Part shown: one piece after another, positions 57,401-64,000 of the stretch
Layout: every line of letters begins with the position of its first letter
How positions within the stretch are numbered: position 1 is the first letter of the stretch
Assembly: GCF_027943255.1 (NCBI RefSeq)
Contig: NC_072893.1
Coordinates: forward strand, 65,504,001 to 65,568,000
DNA length: 64,000 nt
From: Anastrepha obliqua
Taxonomy: Eukaryota; Arthropoda; Insecta; Diptera; Tephritidae
Direction: 5' to 3'
The notes under the pieces: generated by a model
Databases searched by the model: none
Told to the model about the DNA's origin: nothing
Seen by the model: only the letters and a program-made list of their open reading frames with translations
Position numbers and translations under genes: made by a program

Positions 57401-60400
57401 TGAAAAACATCCCCTTTTATTTTTATGAAAACTAATCCTATGCCTAGTAATCTCCGCAAGTTTCAGAACGGGGTGTAATTTCATCACTTTATTTAAAACT
57501 TCTTGGAATGAAATTTTTGTTTTTGTTCAAAATTTCATTAAAAAATGTTGATTTTTAATTTATAAAAAACATCCGCAAAGACTTTTTTATTTTAGTTAAT
57601 AGCTGAGGTTATGTTCAGTAATTTCCCCAAGTTTCAGAATGAGATCTCCATCAAGTTTTAATACCATTTGTTCGACTGCTCCTTTCTAAAATGAATCAGT
57701 GATCACTTGATTTTTGACCTGCAGAATCAAAGATTATTTTGAAATTAGTCGGAGGACTTTTTATAATTGGAGCTTACACCCCTTTATTGCGTGCATGATC
57801 GGGCTCCTCCTCTTATTTGTGAAGTGCGCCTTGATGTGTTACACAAATTTAAATTCAGGGGTAATGAATTGAATCTATTTCTGACATCCATTTCATCTAC
57901 ATTTTATGAGCAGTTTTTCTTTGTTGAATAGAACTTTTTCAATTGCTTCATATATGATACATATATACATAGCAAACTAAAATGCCTCTGGTTCCGAGGA
58001 TTGATGAAAACTTGCCCACCTACAGGAATAAAATCCCTCTTGGGCTGGACTTCATTCACATTTTTATGCGAGTCGCAGCAGCCTCTCGGGCTGCAAGTGC
58101 AAATCTCTGATGGAAAATTATCAGAAGGTAAATTGCAAAAAGGTATTCTGAGCGCAATCCCTAAGCTGGAAAAGTGCTGAGTTTCTGATTTGATAACAGA
58201 GAAAATCTGCTATACAAGGAAACGTTTAGTCTGACCTTTATGCTGAGAAGAATGGTGGAATGGAGTTCCAGTTTTGCCGTAAAAAGAAATCCATTGTTTT
58301 TGCATGCCATTGAAGACAGCACAGTTACAATGATCAGATTTAAATGAAATATGCATTGTTGTGTTTGAATGCTTGTTTACACTTTAAAGATAATTTCACT
58401 ACGTCTCGCTCATAGCAACCCTCGTCCATATTGGCAAAAAATTATGGCAGTCATTTTCCGTAAGCTTCTCTTGAGGATAATTTCTCGTCAGCAAAATCTT
58501 TAGCCAGAGACAAGTCACTTGGGTAATCACTTGGTGCCAGTCGCAGACGGAACCATAACTGAAGCTCCTGTGGAATTTCTTTCGATGTGCGTGATCTGCC
58601 GTTGGTGTGATCCTCTTCTATTTGTCAAAGTTGACCACTTCTGGGACAGATGACCTCCGTCAAACGGTGCAGTAGTTGACACTACAAGTCGAAATTGGAG
58701 GTTTGACCATATTGGCATAGCTCATAATAGATGATTTCAAGGATGATAGATTGACAAGGTTTGCTCTTTAACTATGGCGAAAACGAAAATTATGAGGGGA
58801 AATTCGGCTGCCACGTCATTTGAGAGTTCGGCAAGCGAATTCTGGACGATCACTTCGCATGTATCTATTGTCCAATCAGTCGTTGTTCAGATAGCTACGA
58901 AGAAACATAAGCGAAGACTGTGTGCATTTTTTTTGGTATATTACATTGGTATATTACAATCATATCATCAGCCGAAATTTACATAATCATTTTTCACACA
59001 TATGCAGATACGCGTCCAATCCGATGGCAATGAATTACCTTTCGTAGATTTTTTCGTAAATCACCAACACAATCTCAATTTGACGTCAGCCCATCAGGTA
59101 ATTCCCTCAAATTCGCTCAGAGCCGCTTAACGGTCTGTTAAAGGGCACATTTCTAAAAATCTTCATTTTCAATCGTTTTCTGATTCCAAGTGGATCAGCT
59201 CATAATAAATGGTCTTCTGACAATCCCACCAAAAAATCGAAATCTTCTTCATCGTCAATGCTAGTTTGGCCACTTTTTACGTCGACTCACGGTGGCTGAA
59301 TTGCGACTGTTTTCGCTTGAAGTCTTCGTAAGTTATCCACTTTTCATGACCAGTTATAAACCATTTTTAAAGTGATTCGAATCGCGGGTGAAAATTTGAG
59401 CTTATTTTTGCGTCCACTCGTGTGAGATCCATGCAATGAATTTCTGTTTGTATCCACCCTGTTTTAAGTGGTTTCAAACGATGCCTATCGAGCTTTGGGC
59501 TGAAATTCTAGAATTCTTAGCCTGTGCCAGCATTTGAAAATTTAGAAAGCGTATTTATGTCATCTTTTTCGACCCGATAGCACCGTACGACAGCAAAAGT
59601 TATCCAAGAAGGATTTATAGGAACGTGCCCCTGGAGATTTTATATGGTAATGTTGCATGCTCAGGGACCGAACCTATTTCGCGGCTTTAGTTGGTATACG
59701 TGTGGGAGATTAACACATTAATATGTATTCCCGGATTCCTTATTAGTTACCTTACCGAGGACTGTGCTTGTATTTACGTCACATAGGTCTACCTATGGAT
59801 ATAGAACACCCAGGCTTAATTAACTTTATGCGAATGTAAGGTCTTAGGTGTGTTTGGTTCTTACATATGACTTCGAGGAACTTAACTACTATAGCAACTT
59901 TTAATCTTCATTAGGGAACTCTAAACTGTTTTAGTTATTGGATATTGCGGTTTGAAACTATCGTCTCGTGATGACAGCTTCAGTTGCATTTGATCAGCCC
60001 GTGCTCGATGCGTGCTTCAGGATGCCAATATAGAACTCTCCAGTCACTGTTAGGTTAGATAGTGGTGGCTGATCTGTAAAAAGATCTCACATAGGCCAGC
60101 CACTGCTAGTTCGACAAGAACATGTTTCCGATGTATTAGGCCGTGAATAACGAACAATATTTATCAGAATTGTGATCAGTTTGCGATCTGAACATTCAAT
60201 CATTTGTTGGCCGTACTCACCCTTTTCTATCCAGAAGAGACTTTTTTTATGTATCGGGGGTCAGATCCCGCGGTCATTAATTTCCACGACATCATTAAAA
60301 AATTTCTTTAGGGAAATACGCATAAAACGCAAACCAAACGTGATATTGATTTCAACCTTCGACCTGAAGTAAAGGAGGCATATGTTTGCCACGAAGTGTT

Positions 60401-60955
60401 ACAGGTTTCCAGTTATGACTGAACTCTAAGACTTATAACTGAACTTCATTCCTACATCACGTATGTACAGATTATTGCACTCAGGTTATGCATTCCATTC
60501 CGAAGTCATGGCAATTCCTCTATACAATTTTTCATATGAAGTGGAAATTGATAAATCGGAAAACTACGTTCGCACTCTCCCCCCAATTTTGGAAACCAGT
60601 TGTATAGACAAAGCCAACTTTTAAAGATCTTTTTGTTTATTAGTAGATCGATTCACTACTCGCTTTATCACTATATCGGTTTAAAAATATCCTTTTTTAT
60701 TTAAGTTATTTTGTGTGCCTATTTTATGTCTTTTACATTTTTTGCATTCTAAATATTTTTTAATTTATACACTTTCAGAGCATTAGTCCAGGCCTCGTGG
60801 ATACAGAGCTAATATCAGAGCGCCAGAAAAAGATGGTAGATGGAAAGATTCTCCGCCCAGAAGATGTTTCAGGCGCCGTAATTTATGTACTCTCACAGCC
60901 CCCAAATGTGCAAATCTACGAGCTTATAATGAAACCATTGTGTGATATGATTTGA
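54470..60955 (+). CDS. Short-chain dehydrogenase/reductase (farnesol-dehydrogenase-like), two exons
   Basis: Exons 54470-55045 (donor 'acg|gtgagt') and 60779-60955 (acceptor 'cactttcag') join in phase 0 to 250 residues, the normal size of a classical SDR. The Rossmann motif TGASSGIG is at 12-19, and LARR at 36-39 suggests NADP(H). NNAG is at 91-94, and the catalytic set is N116, S145, Y164 and K168 (YPATK). SPGLVDTEL follows at the start of exon 2. The position that is usually Asp in the adenine-binding turn is Asn (CNI, residue 65). Family members in flies oxidise farnesol or other alcohols in the juvenile-hormone pathway, but substrate cannot be read from sequence. From memory it resembles the Drosophila CG40485/CG40486 group. 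AATAAA signals follow at 61013 and 61043. The 5.7-kb intron contains LINE and mariner relics. Confidence 0.9.
55605..57035 (+). mobile_element. LINE family A, second copy, RT plus RNase H
   Basis: The + strand encodes RT segments: SAESIVTALDKLEVERPSW near 55633, QRGTPQGGVLSPLLWLVVID near 55761 and a YADDLVVMV box near 55869. These are followed, after frame changes, by SELRTDLSIRKLEFESRARA near 56346 and RNase H (FTGGSRMESVVGAGVFF, AGVFQAEVLEILQTCKTL, PRHRNIEGNEIADERARK near 56772), plus a Cys tail ending near 56990. It matches the copy at 4400-5845, for example the LSIRKL.FE.RARAIFP segment. It lies in the SDR intron, same orientation. Confidence 0.83.
57370..57670. repeat. Imperfect direct repeat, unit about 185 bp
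   Basis: A block with 'tatgaaaaacatcc', 'ctatgcctagtaatctccgc' and 'aagtttcagaacggg' (57400-57470) recurs in changed form at 57555-57645 ('tataaaaaacatcc', 'ttatgttcagtaatttcccc', 'aagtttcagaatgag'). Both are in T-rich DNA inside the SDR intron. The origin is unknown. Confidence 0.55.
58180..59480 (-). mobile_element. Mauritiana-like mariner relic
   Basis: Minus-strand pieces follow the order of a DD34D mariner: ITGHEKWITYEDFKRKQSQF near 59360-59295, ALTMKKISIFWWDCQKTIYY near 59260-59200, YGQTSNFDL near 58712, a LWFRLRLAPSDYPSDLSLA piece near 58560-58500 and DFADEKLSSREAYGK near 58500-58455. Extra sequence (about 58770-59100) separates the halves, and many stops are present. It is a dead copy in the SDR intron. 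Confidence 0.65.
59481..60778. other. Remaining SDR intron sequence
   Basis: No gene is seen. A segment at 60045-60125 ('gttaggttagatagtggtgg', 'agatctcacataggccagcc') resembles 3' UTR-like repeats I associate with fly LINEs, with low certainty. The intron ends in the acceptor at 60777-60778. Confidence 0.4.
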
Positions 60956-61340
60956 TGAGGGAAAACAAACTTTTTGCTCTAAACGCGTTACTTTTTATCT
61001 ATTGAAATAATTAATAAAATACATATGTCTTAAGAATTTTTGAATAAAGTTATGAGTTTATGTTTCATATACTCCAAAGTTTGGTATCTCTTCAATAGAA
61101 ATTTTTGCGACAGTGTTTTGGACTCGTTTTTATTACTTTAATGATAAATTCATCATATGAAAGTATACTTTTTCGGTTTTCAATCAGTTCTAGGGTAAAA
61201 TTTCTGCTGTAATGCTATTTCTGCTGCAGCAACTGAAGCTGTTTTATAATTTTACAGGTATTCTCTTGTACATAAAGGATCTTTCAAAATTGACGCCTAG
61301 ATGTTAGTAATGAATAATTCCTAGGCCTAGGCTTTGTCTT

Positions 61341-61600
61341 ATGTCATTTTTGACAATTATCAAGCAGACAGATGCGACAAAACAACGAGTTAAAATTATT
61401 GAAACTTATTATGAAAATGGTCGATCTTTAAGAACAACTTATATCGGAAACAATCGACCGAATGAGTCGACAATTCAAAGTTTGGTAAGCGAAATTCGAG
61501 AAACAGGTTCTGTCGAGGATAGAAAAAAAGGACTGGTAGACCAAAACTGGACGGAATGTGTTGCTGAACAACCTTCAACATCGATATCTTGACGTTCTCA
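61341..61600 (+). mobile_element. DD41D-like transposase N-terminal fragment
   Basis: A frame from 61341 reads ATKQRVKIIETYYENGRSLR, then NNRPNESTIQSLVSEIRETG and SVEDRKK. This is the N-terminal helix-turn-helix part of a Tc1/mariner transposase; the TEQRLQIIEFYYKNA start of the 8854-10148 element is related. About ten residues are missing in the middle, and nothing catalytic follows. Confidence 0.65.
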
Positions 61601-62350
61601 ACAAATCAAATTCATTCATCATTCTCGTTTAGCATCAATGGTTAAAATGAACACAACCGAAATTTCTCTAGAACTCAATTATTTCGGTTCCAATATAAAA
61701 ATGTATCTCGCTCCGTAGGATTATTGAATTGTTGCATAAGAAAATTATCAGCATGGTCGATGCTTATGTTGCTTCGTTGGTGTCAGAGCAACGACTAGTT
61801 TTAAAAGCGTAAGACTATGTGTTTTGAGTGCACCGCTCGCACTAGTAAAGCTCAAAGTAGAGCTGTCATACCATAATACCGTAAACTTTTTTTTTGCTTT
61901 TTGTTTTTTTTTCTTGTTCACTCCTCTCGGGAGCATAGGGCCTCGACAAGACTTGTCTTGTTTCGGTTTCGTTAATCTATGTGATTTCTGGCAGGGTACA
62001 TGATTAGCCTGCCCCTATCAGTCCTAAGTAGTGCCTTCTTACTGCTTGGAGTGTCATCTGTGTGTCACATTTTTCTACCAGAAGGATCACACAGATGGTT
62101 GAGCACTTCGCTAAAGTGGTCAATCTACGCTATTACCGCGGCTGCCCGCTTCCTCTTGCTGGCGCCATTGATGCAGTGTGTAACTGTGTGCTTTTCTTTC
62201 CTTTGTTTTTGCTTGTTTTAGCAGCCGCAATGCAAATAGTGCGCTGCCTATTGTGCGGGAGTAAGGATGGAAAGGATAAGCTTTTGAGTTTGAGGAATGA
62301 GTTTTTTGTTTTGTTTAGAAAATAGGAAAGTAGCTAAAATTGGAAAAGTG
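61601..62350. other. Unassigned spacer
   Basis: The stretch has a GC-richer part at 61920-62280 with open frames (62000-62325), but no domain, splice site pattern or partner copy in this window. It may be part of a dispersed repeat that includes the adjacent tRNA-like sequence. Confidence 0.35.
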
Positions 62351-62356
62351 CGAGGA

Positions 62357-62430
62357 CCGTGCTTTACGTGGGACTCGAACTCATAACCTCTGGGATGGCA
62401 GGCTAGTGCACTTAGGCTAGACTACCGAGC
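62357..62430 (-). repeat. tRNA-like sequence (SINE head or tRNA relic)
   Basis: On the minus strand the sequence starts 'gctcggtagtctagcctaag', has a central 'cctgccatccc' anticodon-loop-like part and then 'gagttcgagtccca', a good match to the Pol III B box (GTTCGANTC). Stems pair poorly: the acceptor arms do not match and the T stem has two mismatches. It is therefore not a working tRNA, but fits a tRNA-derived SINE head or decayed tRNA gene. Confidence 0.4.
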
Positions 62431-62439
62431 TCGATATGA

Positions 62440-63137
62440 CCACCTTCCACTATAGCCTTCAAACGGTTAAAAAAGGAGTTGCATGCTGCACGAATGTGAT
62501 CTTGAGGTATTTTGGCCCATTCTCGAATAATCGCTTTTTTCAGCGCATCCATACTGGCATATTTTTTAGCCCTCACCTTGCTCTTCAAAATGGGCTAGAT
62601 GGAATAGTCAATCGGATTTGCATCTGGCGAATTCAAAAGCCATTGTGTGGACGAAATGAAGTGTGGAACATGATTTTTTAACCATTCTTGGTTCACACAA
62701 ACTTTATGAGACGGTGCCGAGTCCTGTTGGAACGTCCATGGTCTACGACCGAAATGTTTGCGTGTCCACGGCTCTAAAGCAGCTTCTAAAACATTTTCCC
62801 GACAATAAATCGCATTCACTTTGACACCAGGCTCGATAAAAACGATTGAAGAGCGTCCATCAGTGGTAACTGCGGCCCAAACAATTACTTGCGATGGGAA
62901 ATTGCTTCGAGTGGCCATACGTAGGCTCAAATTCTCATATGAGCGTTCGGTCAAGTAAACACGATCGTTTTGAGTGTTTATGAACTGCTCTATTGGGAAA
63001 TTTTTTTCATCAGAAAACACAATGTTAGGAAATTCGCCACGTTCGTGCAAGCGCAACAACTCCTTCGAAAAACCGGAATTATGGTATGTCCCCTCTAATT
63101 GATTACAGTGCTGCCCATATGTTGGTTCGATCAGCAA
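62440..63137 (-). mobile_element. DD37D (maT-like) mariner, minus strand, partial
   Basis: A long minus frame (63137-62595) reads FSKELLRLHERGEFPNIVFS, then DEKNFPIEQFINTQNDRVYL, FIEPGVKVNAIYC, WTFQQDSAPSHKVCVNQEWL and SPDANPIDYSI; a KAIIREWAKIPQDHIRAACN-like continuation follows in another frame to about 62445. All catalytic Asp residues (SDEK, QQDS, NPID) are present. It is the same family as 7956-8830, which reads QQNS. The N-terminus is lost. The element joins another mariner fragment at about 63137. Confidence 0.8.
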
Positions 63138-63620
63138 ATTTATGGTGTTGTGGTTATAGCACCTCTACTTTGAGCTTAAGCTTTGCCCACCTATGATATG
63201 TACATACGACGAAGGGATGGCCTTCAGCTTCTTCGTCGCATTCTCTTTGATCTCCTCTATCGACTGGAATCTCCTTCCACGAAGTGGTAACTTCAATTTG
63301 GGAAGCAAAAAGAAGTCGCACGGGGCCATATCAGGTGAATTTACTTGGTGTTACTTGGTGTTTACTTGGTGTTTGGTCAAATAATCCAGCACAATTAAGG
63401 CTCGGTGCGATCGCGTTTTATCATCATGCAAAATCCAAGAATTGTTTGCCCACATTTCCGGCCGTTTACGACGTACAGCATCTCTCAAACGCTTCACGCA
63501 CCTTCAATACTGGGCGAGAATACGTTTCATCCATTAGAAAATCGATGCATGTGCTCTATTGGAACTCAATGTTAATGTATCTGCATTTCTAGTTTTTTAC
63601 TAGAACGTGGGTGTTTTTCC
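63138..63620 (-). mobile_element. DD34D mariner C-terminal fragment
   Basis: On the minus strand, pieces of a different mariner follow: an RRLRDAVRRKRPEMWANNSW-like stretch near 63500-63430, then WILHDDKTRSHRALIVLDYL, a broken WPRATSFCFPN region and a C-terminal segment to 63180. The catalytic DN reads DK in the HDDK motif. A local triple repeat of 'ttacttggtgt' (63341-63373, + strand) sits where the PPYSPDLAPCD region should be and destroys it. Confidence 0.65.
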
Positions 63621-64000
63621 TCTAAGAAGTTCAAAGTTTCACTCAAGATGAAGAATTTGGAAAATTATTGAATTAGGGCTGTAAACTCCGCCGAGCAGAT
63701 GCTATAAAAGCTGAAGGGATATATAAAAGATAGAGTCCATTCCAACGCGCTGCATTTCGAGAAACCTTCAGAGATCTCGGTTTGATAGAGAATTCAAAAT
63801 ATAAGAATGGCTTAAGGACTTATAGGATAATAGAGGGACAATTTGCGATCACCTCATAAAATCTTAACTTTTCTAAACTGTCCAAGAAGGATAGCATATA
63901 AGATTGAGCAAATCAGAGAGGCGTGACGTCACACTGGTGCAGTTGTATGAGAGAAATAGAGGGCACAGAAGCTACAAAAAGAATATATCAATTGCACAAG
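63621..64000. other. Spacer at window end
   Basis: No gene or repeat family was recognised in the last 380 bases. Confidence 0.4.

Noticed and set aside
62000..62325. Two overlapping hydrophobic frames of 73 and 87 codons
   Set aside because: They are hydrophobic but lack a fly-type coding context, splice partners or any recognisable domain. They lie beside a tRNA-like repeat in mobile-element DNA.
1..64000. CRISPR arrays, bacterial operons or phage genes
   Set aside because: The tandem repeats present are simple or diverged satellites without spacers. Genes are intron-split and insect-like, so no prokaryotic system is present.

Overview
The window looks like nuclear DNA of a higher fly (Schizophora), most likely a tephritid fruit fly. 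The evidence is the intron-split insect genes, a two-cistron stoned locus like that of Drosophila, many Tc1/mariner copies including a DD41D (rosa-type) element, several RNase-H-bearing LINE families, and very AT-rich spacers. The species cannot be fixed from the sequence alone.

Only three host loci are convincing, all on the + strand. (1) An alpha-1,3-fucosyltransferase (GT10, type II Golgi protein) has two exons, 3392-4272 and 10934-11372, split by a 6.7 kb transposon-filled intron. (2) The stoned locus encodes StnA (23299-25952, two exons) and StnB (26008-35575, seven exons) on what appears to be one dicistronic message with a 55-nt spacer. (3) A classical short-chain dehydrogenase/reductase has exons 54470-55045 and 60779-60955. 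From memory, a fucosyltransferase, stoned and farnesol-dehydrogenase-like SDRs also lie near one another at the base of the Drosophila X, so this may be conserved synteny (not verified here).

Everything else is mobile or repetitive DNA. 0.8-2.6 kb: degenerate tandem repeats and a mariner relic. 4.4-10.9 kb (fucosyltransferase intron): LINE 3' ends, three mariner relics and a 727-bp TTAA-flanked MITE. 11.9-17.3 kb: LINE fragments, a second MITE copy in the opposite orientation and a deleted mariner. 17.3-23.3 kb: presumptive stoned promoter, 5' exon and first intron. 29.5-34.9 kb: a stnB intron with mariner, Tc1 and a fresh jockey-type retrotransposon. 36.7-48.4 kb: AT-rich spacer, a MITE nested in a LINE and a minus-strand LINE. 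49.05-51.59 kb: about 2.5 kb of a CTCTAT hexanucleotide array. 52.4-53.6 kb: duplicated mariner-type ends and a deleted element. 55.6-64 kb: LINE and mariner relics in and after the SDR gene.

The most striking observations are these. The jockey insertion landed exactly on a stnB 3' splice site and duplicated it (12-bp target duplication at 31790-31801 and 34881-34892). The StnA cistron has no internal in-frame ATG in 864 codons, which fits initiation of the downstream StnB cistron by scanning or reinitiation. Two otherwise different TTAA MITE families share a conserved core motif. One of those MITEs sits in a LINE whose empty site can be read off directly.
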